A stretch of 64,000 nucleotides of DNA from Primula veris (Eukaryota > Streptophyta > Magnoliopsida > Ericales > Primulaceae). The notes beneath the pieces were generated by a model. The model saw only the letters and a program-made list of their open reading frames with translations. It searched no databases and was not told where the DNA came from. Within the stretch, counting starts at the first letter, position 1. Each line of letters begins with the position of its first letter. Both the position numbers and the translations under genes were made by a program. The stretch covers positions 38,832,795-38,896,794 of the forward strand of contig OY821740.1 in NCBI GenBank assembly GCA_963682055.1, in the 5' to 3' direction. This document shows positions 25,901 to 43,221 of this stretch, in pieces.

Positions 25901-26233
25901 AGGGATGGCCTTGAGACAGCTGCTGACTTGGCATGTAGATTAGGAGCGGAGTCCCAAGATTGGTTCTTGGAATTTGTCGAAAAGTTTTTGGATGCTGACG
26001 TGGATATATCTGCTCTGTCGGATAACGGTCAGATAGCGGGGATGTTGAAACAGCTTAAAAGAGTAAATGAATGGTTGGATAAAATCGTTTCTTGTAATGA
26101 TGATGAAACGACTGTTAATGTATCGGTTGAGACAATTGAGAGAATAAGAAAGAAGATATACGAGTACTTACTTACTCATGTAGAGTCTGCTGCTGCTGCA
26201 CTAGGTAGTGGCTCGCGATCTTTGCCTGTTTAA
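22923..26233 (+). CDS. DUF936 family protein, 4 exons
   Basis: Exons 22923-23801, 24447-24740, 25228-25319 and 25474-26233 join to 674 aa. The start [19 protein letters not shown] and the following block to about residue 115 ([60 protein letters not shown]) are typical of the plant DUF936 family. The middle is serine- and lysine-rich and likely disordered. The C-terminal part contains [36 protein letters not shown] and a helical end ([15 protein letters not shown] to [10 protein letters not shown]), as in full-length members. Splice sites are canonical (GTAAGT, GTACAC, GTATTA; CTAG, TTAG, ACAG). No enzymatic motif is visible and the molecular role is not established to my knowledge. A Tat retrotransposon begins about 195 bp behind the stop and may affect the 3' end of the transcript. 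Confidence 0.9.
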
Positions 26234-26427
26234 AGCAAGGAGATGACGCTCATAGTCGAAAGCGGCTAGGGGCTTAGTAATCTTATAAATTGTGTACATA
26301 GCATACGACTTGGATTTTTTATACCGATAGAAGCAAGTGAAAGTTAAAGCAATTGTAAATGAGCAGAAAATTTTGTCTTTTATTGTTTTCGAGTATTCAT
26401 GTCTTTTGTTACCGAAACATATTTTCA

Positions 26428-27127
26428 TGGATTGTTGGTTTGCTAAGGTTTGCTGAGTTTCTATTCCTCATTATATGTGTTTGATGTAAATACTAGTGCC
26501 TGAAATACTTGGAAGTACTCGATTGATAATTGACGTAATTTGTTGTATGTGGACTTGATAGAACATAAAAATTGGACCCGAATATTCTATTCGGGTAATA
26601 ATCAACCCACTTTATAAATGAGTATCCAACGCTTAAATGGGTCATCTTATGCCTTTTATAAGAAAATAAGGTATTACTATCAAAAGACCAAGCCCACTTA
26701 ACTAGGGACCCATATCTGAAAAACCCCCTGGGATGAAAACATTTGTCAACATCCTAGAAGGCATATTTGCCTATAAATAGCCAACTACCCCTCCTAGAAA
26801 TGGACCAGAAAATCTATCCAAAAAATATAGAGAGAAGTTGAGAAAAGAGAGAAACTAGTCAAAGCATATCACGCCAAGAAATAAACCGAGCAGAGATAAA
26901 GCCGAGCACCGAATAAAAGGGGAGAAAGACCAAGAAGAGAGATTAAATAGTCAAATCGAGCACAATTGTAAAACAGAGATACTAATCCGAGCAAGTGTAA
27001 TAGTCCGAATAAGGATAATAATCCGAGCAATAATAAAGATCAGGAAGTGTCCATTATTTGCAGTTGATTTACTATTATATTATTGTTGAAAAAGCTAACA
27101 CGACCGACCAAAGTTATGGCTTTATCA
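26428..27127 (+). repeat. 5' LTR of the Tat element
   Basis: Begins TGGATTGTTGG and ends TTTATCA. A TATA box (CCTATAAATAG) lies at about 26770. Exact left border uncertain by up to 10 nt because both LTR copies share TCATGGAT. Confidence 0.85.
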
Positions 27128-27129
27128 AA

Positions 27130-27147
27130 TGGCACCATCTGTGGGAA
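27130..27147 (+). promoter_or_regulatory. Primer binding site of the Tat element
   Basis: TGGCACCATCTGTGGGAA starts two bases after the LTR. It begins with TGG as needed to pair with a tRNA 3' CCA end and resembles the TGGCGCC-type sites common in plant gypsy elements. Confidence 0.75.
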
Positions 27148-27206
27148 TCATCTAGTTCCCAACTAGTTTAGAATTCGAATACCAATACTCTGCCAGACGA
27201 GCGACA

Positions 27207-29325
27207 ATGGTGACCAATGTAGAGGAAACCCATCCCGAGATAATAGAAACCAATAACCAAAACGCGCAAATTGGCCAACAAGACCTCGACGATCTACTCG
27301 CCATCCGCGACAGATATGAAGCTATCCAATCCGGAAACCAACCAACAACCTCCTACGTCAACCAAGAACAACCGGTCGAACCACCCCAACATTTCATTGA
27401 AGGGATTGTCGATGAACACCCTTCGTCCTCGGAGGACGAACAAGTAAGACGTGCCCGTATTAAGGCGTGCACGAAGACGCTTACCCGGGTCCCAGGCAGG
27501 GCCGAGCTCAAGAGTCCCTTTGCCTACAGCCTCGGTCAACTCCGGTGCTCGTTTACAAACGGACGAAGCTCATCAGTTTGGCATGCCCGAGGATCATGTA
27601 CTCGGACAGTTGCCCCGACTACCAACTAATCCTCCGGGGATGATTACACCACCCACGGTGGAGGTACAACACGTTATTCCGTTAGCCGATGAAAGGAACT
27701 ACGCCCAGCTACAAGCTCAGCTGGCGGCATGCATGACGGCCATGACAGCGGCCGGCATCGTATTGCTAGTTATCCAACCCGACAAAGACCCACGCCATGA
27801 AGTGGAAGATTCTGCCTACAGGGCCGCCCTGGAGGCAGCGGGTCGGCGATCCGATACAAGAGTGCCCCACCAAGGGGGCAATGTCCCAATAACTATCGTC
27901 CATCCGAACACTCATATGGAACGTGTCCACACAAACACGAAGGACGGTAGATATCCCGAATACAGGATCGGGGAAGGATATGGCCCACCACCACATCAGG
28001 GAGGATACCCTCCCCCCTACCAAGTCACGGATGACGCGTTCCAACAGGCTTGGAACGTATGCCAAGAAACCCCATGTACCGAACAGATCACGCGGTACCG
28101 CAATCCTATGGGGTTCGTCATCCCCGAATTCAGGCTCTATGATGGAAAGAGTTGCCCTATCGACCATCTGAGGCACTACAAGACGAATATGGAACTGTGG
28201 AGTGATGACCATGCACTGATGTGCAAATTTTTCAAAAACAGCTTGGGTCAAGAGGCTTCGTCATGGTATCACAACTTACCACGGGGCTCCATTAGAGACT
28301 GGGCAGAACTGCTAAAAGCGTACTCCACCCGATACGCTGCTCATCGGAAAAAGAAGGTTAGCATCGAAACCCTTCTTAAAATGACGATGATGCCAAATGA
28401 AAGGCTCAACGATTACTGCATACGTTTTATCGACGTAGCAAACCAGATTCCACGATATGCCAATAATATAGCCATCCAGAACTTTATCAACTCCATCCCT
28501 AATGGCTATTGGGCGAGAAGGAAGTTCATAGGCAAAAACTTCCCGACCACTGATTCCCTGCTAGCCTATTGTACCCACCTCACCGATAAAAACGACGAAC
28601 TGCGTTTCCTCAATCGAACTCTACCAAGAAGAGAGTCGGTCCGCGAGGCACAGGTGGGTCGCAAAAGAGTTAGGAATAACCAGTGAGAAGCATTCCAACC
28701 AACCAGAAAGGGCAAAGATCCCGAGGTCCATAGCAGGGTAGAGCGACCACGAGCACTAGAGCCTAAACCGCTCCAGATCGCATACCCAACACCGACCAAC
28801 GAACATAAACCGCTCCAGCTCACCTACCCGATGCCACCCAAGCCGTTTTAACAAGTTTGGCCCCAAGAGAGGGAACACCGAAACACTTTCGGACCGGTCG
28901 AGCTACGATACACTTTCAACCTATCTGCTGAAGATATCCTCAAGGATATATGCAGGGAAAGTTGGTATTCCCGACCACAACCGATCATCTCTCCCCCCAA
29001 TCAGAGAGATTCCAAGCTCTTCTGCGCATATCACGAGGATCACGGCCATCTCACTGAGCATTGCCGTAACTTGCGATGGAGAATGAACCAGTGGGGCGAT
29101 GCAGGATACCTAGCCAAGTACATCAAAGGAGCTGGGAATAAAGGCAAACAACTGGCCATCGAGGGATCCGACAACCGGCAAGGCAAAACGATCAACGTCG
29201 TTCATATGTCACGACCCAAGGGCCCAGGCGGGGAACGATCGCGACAACGGCAGCTGGCCCACTTTGGCCAAGTAGCCAAGGCATCACAGGTGTCGACCTC
29301 TAAACGACAATGCACACCACGATGA
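27207..29325 (+). pseudogene. Tat gag (capsid and zinc-knuckle part), broken
   Basis: Gag forms the virus-like particle of the retrotransposon. An ATG at 27207 opens a frame that shifts by one base between about 27451 and 27540; the rest is in the frame of 27451. The capsid core is clear: PEFRLYDGKSCPIDHLRHYK, FFKNSLGQEASSWYHNLP and NERLNDYCIRFIDVANQIP (28120-28460). A CCHC-like knuckle CAYHEDHGHLTEHC follows near 29025. Stops at 28684 (TGA), 28849 (TAA) and 29323 (TGA) interrupt it. Each stop could come from CGA or CAA by one C-to-T change. Confidence 0.85.
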
Positions 29326-29940
29326 CATCCGCCCATTTATTTTTTGGATCTTGACGAAGAAGGGGTGATTTACCCCCACGGAGACGCCATTAACCTCCGT
29401 GTTCAAATCGGCCTAGACACGGTCAGCAGGGTACTTGTCGACCAAGGAGCCTCTTGTGATATCATGTACAGGGAGCTCTTCGACAAGATGGAATTCAAGC
29501 TGCAAGATCTACAGCCTACCGATGTCACACTGATCGGATTCATCTCCGAAACGACTAAACCGTTGGGTAAGATCGTCCTCAGTGTCACAACCGGGTCCGT
29601 GTCGGTTCCCGTGGAGTTCTTAGTGGTCAACGACCACTCCGGTCACAACGCAATATTAGGCCGACCCTGGTTACATGCCATGAAGGCCATACCCTCGACC
29701 TATCACCAAAAGGTCAAATACCCAAATGATAGGGGAGAGATCGAGATAGCCAGAGGATGTCAAGAAGATTCAAGACGCTGCGAAGACATCACCGCGACTC
29801 TCCAAAAACAACGAAGCATGGTGGAACAACCCACCAGCACAAAGAAGCTGATCAACCTAATATCCAAAACCGAAAGGGTGGTCGAAGAACAAGTAGGAGA
29901 GACACTTAGGAAGGTGTATATTCCTGATATGGACGAGTAG
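29326..29940 (+). pseudogene. Tat aspartic protease segment
   Basis: Retroviral-type protease that cuts the gag-pol polyprotein. The active-site motif reads RVLVDQGASCDIMY, with the flap and helix parts as VPVEFLVVNDHSGHNAILGR. It continues in the same frame as gag and ends at a TAG (29938-29940), after which the frame continues into reverse transcriptase as HYFLLGDNLP. Confidence 0.8.
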
Positions 29941-32136
29941 CACTACTTCCTCCTCGGCGATAACCTTCCAAAACAGGAATCCGAGGAGTTGAAAGCATTC
30001 CTTCTCAACAACATTGATAAATTCGCCTGGAGTCCTAAAGACATGCCGGGCCTAGACCCCAATACAGCATGCCACCACCTAAGTGTAAACGCCGAGTACA
30101 AGCCGATAGCACAGAGGAGCAGGAAAGTGTCTGTGCAGCACAGAGCAGCTATAATCGCTGAAGTACAAAAGCTATTGGAGGCTGGAGCCATAAGGGAGGT
30201 TTACTATCCAAAATGGTTGTCCAACCCTGTCGTCGTCCCTAAGAAGAACGGGAAGGAGAGAGTCTGTATAGACTTCACCAATCTCAACAAAGCCTGCCCG
30301 AGGGACCACTTTCCCCTTCCAAGGATCGATCAACTGGTGGACGCAACTGCGGGAGCAGAACGGATGACCTTCCTCGATGCGTACTCAGGATACCATCAAA
30401 TTCCCCTCGCCCACGAAGATCAAGAAAAGACTTCGTTTATATCGCCTTTGGGAAATTATTGCTATACGGTAATGCAGTTCGGCCTACGCAATGCAGGAGC
30501 AACATACCAAAGGATGATAACAAGGGTATGTCGAGATCATATAGGGAAGACGATGGAGGTATACATAGACGACATGGTCGTCAAGAGCGAAAAGGCCACA
30601 TCCCACCTCCAAGACATTAATGACGTCTTCCAAACGTTGGGCGAGCACAAACTAAAGCTCAACGCAAGCAAGTGTGCATTTGGCATCAGCAAAGGGAAAT
30701 TCTTGGGGCATATGGTTAGCCGACGAGGAATAGAGGCTAATCCCGATCAAATAACGGCTCTATGGAACCTTGCAGCGCCCAAGAATAAGAAACAGGTACA
30801 AGAGCTCATGGGAATGATGGCAGCGTTGAGCAGGTTCATTAGCCGATCCGCAGACAAGGGACGGCCATTTTTTGAATCACTCAAGAAGGATAGAAAATTC
30901 GTCTGGGACCCGGAATGTGAGGCTTCATTCAACAATCTCAAAGAGTACTTGAGGACACTGCCACTGCTAGTAAGGCCGAACAAAGGAGACGTTCTGGCAT
31001 GCTACCTAGCAGTTTCCACTACAGCTGTGAGCGCAGTTATCCTAAGGGAAGAGGGTCGCGAACAATTTCCGATCTACTTCGTCAGCAAGACTCTGGTCGA
31101 AGCCAAAACACATTACCTACCATTGGAAAAGCTGTGTCTGGCATTGGTCGTCGCCACCAGGAAGTTGCCGCACTATTTCATAGCTCATCAGGTCCGGGTA
31201 TACACGAAATTTCATATCAAAGAGTCACTTCGACGGACGGACATTAGCGGTCGAGTTGCCGCCTGGGGGGTCGAACTATCCCAATTTCATATCGAGTTCG
31301 TACCCCGCCATGCCATAAAGGGACAAGTCCTGGCCGATTTCGTCGCGGAGTTCACCGAAGGCTACGATGAGCCTTTGGCACTCTCCCCACAATCACACTG
31401 GCAGATACACGTCGACGGATCAGCCACCAAGGACGGATCCGGAGCAGGGATCGTCCTAAAGTCTAGAGAGGGAGCAATCATCGAAAAAAGCATAAAACTG
31501 GGCTTCCGAGCTACCAACAATGAGGCAGAATACGAAGCCATGATAAATGGCATGCTCATTGCCCGGTCCCTCGGATGCTCCCACTTAATTGCAAGCTCAG
31601 ACTCCATGCTCATCGTCAATCAAGCCATCGGCGAGTACCAAGCCAAAGATGACAGAATGATCCTCTACCAAGAGAAAGTACAAAGCTTGATGGCAACCTT
31701 CGAACAGTGCGAGTTAATAAGAATCAATCGCACCGAAAATGCACATGCCGATGCCTTGGCCACCCTAGCCTCGACATTAACATTGACTGACACCCGGTCG
31801 ATCACAGTGGAACTATTGCCAACCCCGAGCATAATTAAAAGGGTAGACCGAGTGACATCAATACAGTACGAACTAGGTTGGATGGAGGACATGACTCGTT
31901 ATCTGCGAAATGGAACGCTTCCGGCCGATAAGATAAAAGCGCTGAAAATTACAAGAAAAGCTCCTCGCTTCTGGCTATCCGAGGACGATAAACTATACAA
32001 ATCCAGTTACCGGGGACCCCACCTACTGTGCGTCCCGACCGAGCTACAACTGCCGGTCTTGGAGGAAATCCACGAAGGATCCTGCGGAGCACACATCAAA
32101 GGGCGATCCCTTGCAAACAAGGCAGTGACCCAATGA
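29941..32136 (+). pseudogene. Tat reverse transcriptase with RNase H and archaeal-type RNase H
   Basis: Copies element RNA into DNA. Reverse transcriptase motifs are intact: WLSNPVVVPKKNGKERVCID, FLDAYSGYHQIPLA, MQFGLRNAGATYQRM and the YIDDM catalytic box near 30560. The first RNase H domain ends near VPRHAIKGQVLADFVAEF. A second, archaeal-type RNase H follows: IHVDGSATKDGSGAGIVL, ATNNEAEYEA, SSDSMLIVNQ. Two RNase H domains are a Tat hallmark. The segment ends at TGA 32134-32136 inside the integrase zinc-binding region, where CGA (Arg) is expected. Confidence 0.88.
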
Positions 32137-33129
32137 TATTGGTGGCCCTATATCAAGCGAGACGCCGATGCATACGTCCAACGTTGCGACAAGTGCCAAC
32201 GATTCGCCAAGATACCACGGCTCCCATCATCTATGATGACCCCGGTATCGGCACCGTGGCCGTTCGCTCAATGGGCAATTGATTTAGTCGGTAAACTCCC
32301 AAGAGCACCTGGGAGTGTGGAATATCTGATCGTCGCGACGGATTATTTCACCAAATGGGTCGAAGCTAAACCCCTCCGAGAAATCAAAGCCATCAACGTC
32401 AAACAATTCATTTGGGAATACATCATTACTAGGTTCGGTATACCGTACGCTATCGTCGCCGACAACGGAACCCAATTCAAAGATGCCAATTTACAGCTAT
32501 GGTACGAGGAACTAGGTATCCGAAAATTCTATTCGACACCGACATACCCACAAGGAAATGGGCAAGCCGAAGTGTCAAACCGAACAATATTAGACGGCAT
32601 CAAGACCACCCTTGAACAAGCAAAGGGGAGGTGGCCCGAGCGGCTACTCAACGTTTTATGGTCGTGCCGAACTACACCAAAGACGGGCACCAAGGAAACC
32701 CCGTTTAGCTTAGCATACGGAGTTGAGGCCATCATACCGACAGAAATCGGGCTACCCACGCTCCGAACGACTTTAGTCGAGCAGGGAAACAATGAACAAA
32801 GAATGAGAGAAGAGCTAGACATGATAGACGAGAAACGAGAGATAGCAGCCCTTACCCTAGCCAAATACCAACAAAGCGTGAAGCAAACTTATGACAAGAG
32901 AGTAAGAGGATCCAAAGAATTCATGGTAGGAGAACTGGTGCTGCGACGAGTGACGGTCTATACCCGCAATGAAATACATGGCAAACTAAGCCCTACCTGG
33001 GAAGGCCCATACGAAATCGTCAAGCAAACGAGTCCAGTCTCTTACAAAATCAAAAGCGTACTGTTCGCCAATAGCCGAGGGGAAAAGAATTCTTGGAATG
33101 TGGCTAACCTAAAGAAGTACTACGTATAG
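32137..33129 (+). pseudogene. Tat integrase core and C-terminus
   Basis: Inserts the cDNA copy into the host genome. The HHCC finger spans the stop at 32134 (HEGSCGAH before it, RCDKCQRFAK after it). The DD35E catalytic residues are visible in VATDYFTKW, IVADNGTQF and QGNGQAEVSNRTI. The C-terminal part ends WEGPYEIVKQTSPVSYKI and NVANLKKYYV. There is no chromodomain. The frame is open from 32137 to the natural stop at 33127-33129. Confidence 0.88.
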
Positions 33130-33232
33130 GCAATCTTCCGAGTACAGGTGCCATCTTACCCCTCCTACTTAATGGCATTATCTTTCGTATTTTTGAATGA
33201 ATAAAATATATTATCATGCTGTCTAGCGAATG

Positions 33233-33930
33233 CAAATGAAATTCCATAAATGGCGTGTTTTCAAAGGAACGTCTAGGAATACTATGAAATTCCCAACATG
33301 GCCGAAGTGCCTAGGAATGTTATGAAATTCCGTAAATTGCGTGTTTTCGAAGGAACGTCTAGGAATACTATGAAATTCCCAACATGGCCGAAGTGCCTAG
33401 AAATGTTATGAAATTCCGTAAATGGCGTGTTTTCAAAGGAACGCCTAGGAATACTATGAAATTCCCAACATGGCCGAAGTGCCTAGGAATGTTATGAAAT
33501 TCTGTAAATGGCGTGTTTTCAAAGAAACGCCTAGGAATACTATGAAATTCCCAGCATGGCCGAAGTGCCTAGGAATGTTATGAAATTCTGTAAATGGCGT
33601 GTTTTTAAAGGAACGCCTAGGAATACTATGAAATTCCCAACATGGCCGAAGTGCCTAGGAATGTTATGAAATTCTGTAAATGGCGTGTTTTCAAAGGAAC
33701 GCCTAGGAATACTATGAAATTTCCAGCATGGCCGAAGTGCCTAGGAATGCTATGAAATTCCGTAAATGGCGTGTTTTCGAAGGAACGTCTAGGAATACTA
33801 TGAAATTCCCAACATGGCCGAAGTGCCTAGGAATGCTATGAAATTCCGTAAATGGCGTGTTTTCAAAGGAACGCCTAGGAATACTATGAAAATTCCCAAC
33901 ATGGCCGAAGTGCCTAGGAATGCTATGAAA
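33233..33930 (+). repeat. 86-bp tandem array, about 8 copies, in the 3' region of the Tat element
   Basis: The unit is ATGAAATTCCCAACATGGCC, then GAAGTGCCTAGGAATG, a second ATGAAATTC and GGCGTGTTTTCAAAGG. Successive AACATGG marks lie 86 bp apart (33295, 33381, 33467 and on). Each unit is itself two related half units (CCTAGGAATxxTATGAAATTC). The array ends at the 3' LTR. Confidence 0.92.
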
Positions 33931-33936
33931 TTCTCA

Positions 33937-34636
33937 TGGATTGTTGGTTTGCTAAGGTTTGCTGAGTTTCTATTCCTCATTATATGTGTTTGATGTAAAT
34001 ACTAGTGCCTGAAATACTTGGAAGTACTCGATTGATAATTGACGTAATTTGTTGTATGTGGACTTGATAGAACATAAAAATTGGACCCGAATATTCTATT
34101 CGGGTTATAATCAACCCACTTTATAAATGAGTATCCAACGCTTAAATGGGTCATCTTATGCCTTTTATAAGAAAATAAGGTATTACTATAAAAAGACCAA
34201 GCCCACTTAACTAGGGACTCATATCTGAAAAACTCCCTGGGATGAAGACATTTGTCAACATCCTAAAAGGCATATTTGCCTATAAATAGCCAACTACCCC
34301 TCCTAGAAATGGACCAGAAAATCTATCCAAAAAATATAGAGAGAAGTTGAGAAAAGAGAGAAACTAGTCAAAGCATATCACGCCAAGAAATAAACCGAGC
34401 AGAGATAAAGCCGAGCACCGAATAAAAGGGGAGAAAGACCAAGAAGAGAGATTAAATAGTCAAATCGAGCACAATTGTAAAACAGAGATACTAATCCGAG
34501 CAAGTGTAATAGTCCGAATAAGGATAATAATCCGAGCAATAATAAAGATCAGGAAGTGTCCATTATTTGCAGTTGATTTACTATTATATTATTGTTGAAA
34601 AAGCTAACACGACCGACCAAAGTTATGGTTTTATCA
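33937..34636 (+). repeat. 3' LTR of the Tat element
   Basis: Same 700-bp length as the 5' LTR, with 7 base differences and no indels by eye. Most differences are C/T or G/A. Confidence 0.85.
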
Positions 34637-34885
34637 GGATTATTATTTAATTTATTTACCACTAAGTTGCCAAGTTATTTGACAGTGTGACAAGATGAGC
34701 ATATTGGAGAAATAGCAAGTCAAGTAGTCAACATTAATATCGTTTACTTGGTCAAGTCTTTTTGTTCTGTTGGTGGTCTGTACCAACCTTTCTCGGAAAA
34801 CAATGTGGTCGAATTTTCCAAAAACAAGGACTGACACTGTTCTTGTACTGGAGCAAAAGACTCGAGTCTTGAACACTTTTTTCTA

Positions 34886-35112
34886 TCTTCTCATTTAACT
34901 GTTCATTACGAAATTACGTGTAATTTTAACCGGTTAAGAATTTATATTAAAATTATCGGAATGAAATTTTTTAAAAGTTGATTATATAGTTCAAATGTTA
35001 ATTTTATGATTAGATTTAAAAAAAAATCATTTTGACAATTTTGATACAAGTTATAAACCGGTCAAAATTGCACGTAGTTTCGTAATTGACAATTAAATGG
35101 GAACGGAGGGAG
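34886..35112. mobile_element. Stowaway-like MITE (copy 2)
   Basis: The right end GAACGGAGGGAG with TA is the canonical Stowaway terminus; the left end TCTTCTCATTT after TA is diverged. The interior matches copy 1 (GATTATATAGTTCAAATGTT and CCGGTCAAAATTGCACGTAG). Confidence 0.75.
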
Positions 35113-35936
35113 TAACATTTTATAAACAATACAACAAACCAAAAATTAATTATGAGTTGGTCCGGAATTTGAACGATCAGACCTTTGATCTTGATCTGGC
35201 CGAGTGCGACTTACGCGGCCCAATTTAGATTCAAAAAATCTCAAATCTGTCTTAAACAGCATGGATTCGGAATTTTGAGTCCAGAACTAAATCGGATGCA
35301 TCTTAAGCATCAAATTAAATCCAAAGAGCAAAGAACGATTAACATAAAGGCTATCTAGATTCTAGTGTATCACATGCGTCTATACTCTAAGGATCATTGC
35401 TAACCCTTAATCAATGGGAGCAAACACTTCGCTATGATTTCTATTTATTATTCTCGGTTTTTTTTTTAATTTTTAAAATTGGTGTATGCTGTTTATTGGA
35501 GCAATTACACGGTATTATTTAATAAAAGGCGAAAGAATAGTTCGCTTTGTAATTACTGCACAGCTACGTCATTTATTATTCTCGTTTAGTTGCATTAGAG
35601 GTTGTGATTTGACTATTAATTTCATGACTAATGAGTTTGAACTCTGACGGTGCAGTTTGCCACATGACCACGTGTCGGGTCCGGACTACAAAGGATGCTA
35701 AATACGTGCATTTTTAGTATCATGAAGATGTGTTGTATCAAATTCAACCAGTTTGTTGGCCAGGGACTAATGCTAGTGGAGATGTATCATAAAGAGACTA
35801 ATGGTTTTTCAAACATATGAGTAAAGGTGTACACAAAAGAAAACAAGATCAAATACAGTAAAATCTAAATTCCATATAGCAAGTACTTGCTAGAAGTACA
35901 CACCAAAAGTAGGGGGAGTAGTTATTTTGTCACACA
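35113..35936. other. Spacer upstream of the calreticulin gene
   Basis: No gene, repeat or RNA was recognised here. It should contain the distal promoter of the calreticulin gene; no specific element was identified. Confidence 0.4.
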
Positions 35937-35945
35937 CTATAAAAC
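35937..35945 (+). promoter_or_regulatory. TATA box of the calreticulin gene
   Basis: ACTATAAAAC about 80 bp before the ATG. A (TC)n run at 35999-36022 fills the end of the leader directly before the start codon. Confidence 0.55.
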
Positions 35946-36022
35946 ATTTACAAAGTGTACATAAACAGAAAACATAACACAAGTCTTCCTAAATTTACTC
36001 TCTCTCTCTCTCTCTCTCTCTC

Positions 36023-40983
<4,961 letters not shown>

Positions 40984-41374
40984 AAACTATAATGGATGAT
41001 CGGATGGGTAGATTAGTTAAACTACCGCCAGTTGCTCATGTGTCTGTAACTATTGTTGTATTATTAAACCAATGTGATGTATCCACTTTTTGTTCATCTC
41101 GGAAAAACCTGATATGACAAAGGTTTATTGTAGATTTTATTGTTGACGAAACATTTTGTGACTAACTTGGAAATAAATGGATTCATTGATCCACTGCAGC
41201 CAACTTAATTTTCTTATATAATACTCCTAAATATCTTTGAAAGGCATCTTCTATACTCGCATTGCAAAAATGGGGCTTGTACTCTCCAACAACGTCCTCT
41301 CTGTAGGCGCGATTGTATCTCCCCTTACCGCCTTCTCTTTGATGTCATTTTGTATTAATCTCAATACTGGGAAT

Positions 41375-42285
41375 TAGGTATGGCGAAAAATCCTGAAATA
41401 CCGACCCGACTTGTGGTCCGACCCGAGAAGAGTATCGAACAAAAAACGTTAGGTTTTGTCCCGTCCTGACCCGACAAATTTCAGGATCGGGTAACAATTT
41501 TGATTTCGTCAGGTGTCCCGATCCGATTCGGCCCGATTTTTAAATTATTTTTATATTTTATATTATATAACATGATCTTTTTTATTTCAACACTAAAATG
41601 CAAATTAATTTAAATCAAATCCAAGTGATGAGAATCGAAACTAGTAATTCTAGCATGTAATGTAACCACTTTACATATGAGCTACAATCATTTTTGTTTT
41701 ATATATTAGTTATAATTAAATAAGTATAATATAAATTTGTAGTTTTGAATATATGAAACTATTAAAATAAAAAATATACTTAAATTAAATAGTTATATTG
41801 TTACTCCAAAAAAGATAAATGATCATTATTTTTCGATTATAAAAATTATAATGATAATATATTTCATTTAGTAGAATAATTGTTGCTTGTGTGAATACAA
41901 CTAAATATTAAAATAATCTGATAAAAACCGTATCAATTTTTTTATCTACTCCATTATTTGTAGTTTCACACTATTTTTTCTACTATATTTTAATTTATTT
42001 TTGCATTTATTAGGTGTTATTTTTAAACTATGATTATGTTTCGTGTTAATAACATGTTTAGACTTATCAAATGAAAATTGTTAATAAAAAGTGACCATGT
42101 CGTAAAATAAAAAAAATATGTCGGTAGATTCAGGATAAACCTATCCCGACCCTACGGGATCTCGAAAATTCGGATCCCGAAAAAAGTCGGGTCTGGGTCG
42201 GAATTTTTTTTTACTTTCAAAAGTAATCAGATCGGAATACGGACCAAGTATTTACAGTTCTGGCTCCAATCCTAATCCATCCCAA
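41375..42285. mobile_element. Insertion of unknown class downstream of CRT3
   Basis: About 0.9 kb absent from the corresponding place in the downstream copy (58110-58200). Its ends are rich in CCCGACCCGAC-type blocks (41400-41540 and 42140-42210 in opposite sense) and the middle is AT-rich. No coding frame, and the target duplication was not resolved. Confidence 0.5.
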
Positions 42286-42424
42286 TGATAACTAGTTATA
42301 CAAAAGTGTAGAACTAGTTATACAAACCACACCTGTTATTATTTATTGAGATTCCCATCAATGATGCTATGCAACATCTCTACACAGACACACTGTACAC
42401 AAGTTGTTAAGTGATCAACTAAAA

Positions 42425-43030
42425 ACATATGCAAACCCAAGCCATCGTCCAATCTGGAATGAGTTGAGTGTATAAAAAAAATCAAATCGTCTCGTCCTAA
42501 TCCATTATATTTTTTACGGATTGGGTTAAGGTTTCCAAACCGTAAGTTAATCCGTCACAATCCATTTCAACCCGTAATATATATATATACTGTGTGTACT
42601 TCAAGATACAAACGTTTCATTCTTGTTATATTTTATTTTTATTATTTGTTCGCGAATGTTCTAAATATATTTTTATTGTTTTTTAATTTATATTTACTTT
42701 TGAAAAATTCAGTTTATTTTAAAATTCAGCTTAATTATGCAAATTATGAAAAATAAATGAAAAAAATGAAAATTTAATAACCAATACCAATCCAACCCTC
42801 CCCAACCGCAATTTATTTTGCAGGGTGGGTTGGATTTGGTTGAAATTTTAATTGTAACAGATTGGTTTGAGTTGTATTAACATTTAAATTTTATCAATCC
42901 GCCCAATCTGTCCCGTTATTTATTTTGCAGGTTGGGTTATGATTGAAATCAATACGCAACTCCAATTTGTTCTGTTTGTAATGTGCTTTTCAAAAAAAAA
43001 ATGTTTATAATATGATTATACAATGTTTAT
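42425..43030. mobile_element. Second insertion downstream of CRT3
   Basis: This block is also missing from the downstream copy (between about 58310 and 58325). It holds TCCAAC/GTTGGATT-type blocks (42475-42580, 42780-42950), some in opposite sense, around an AT-rich core. Non-coding; class not recognised. Confidence 0.45.
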
Positions 43031-43221
43031 AATGTGACTATACGATTCCAGCCACCTCATACACCCAATTTATTAGCAAACGATTATTGATTCTAATAGT
43101 TGAGAACTTCAAAGTAAAGTATTCATACGATATTTTTACTTGGCTAACATCATCTAATTCCATAAGAGACAATAATAAAAGATAAAAGATAAATGACAAT
43201 ATGCAGTAAAAATATTGTAGA

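Larger units (their letters stand above)
26428..34636 (+). mobile_element. Ty3/gypsy Tat-lineage LTR retrotransposon
   Basis: 8.2 kb with two 700-bp LTRs (26428-27127 and 33937-34636) that differ at 7 sites by eye. The PBS follows the 5' LTR by 2 nt. The gag-PR-RT-RNaseH-aRNaseH-IN order, with a second archaeal-type RNase H and no chromodomain, marks the Tat lineage. From 27451 to 33129 one reading frame is kept without indels but has five stop codons (28684, 28849, 29323, 29938, 32134). It is therefore recently inserted but non-autonomous. The gene-rich part is clearly richer in GC than its surroundings. A polypurine tract is not obvious before the 3' LTR. GGAT occurs at 26429 and at 34637, but a clean 5-bp target duplication could not be fixed. 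Confidence 0.9.

Noticed and set aside
26201..26434. Target duplication TTTCA tested for the Tat element
   Set aside because: The base run before the 5' LTR does not match the GGATT after the 3' LTR, so no 5-bp duplication is claimed.
33233..33930. Evenly spaced repeats resembling a CRISPR array at first sight
   Set aside because: The units are contiguous 86-bp tandem copies without unique spacers and lie in a plant retrotransposon.
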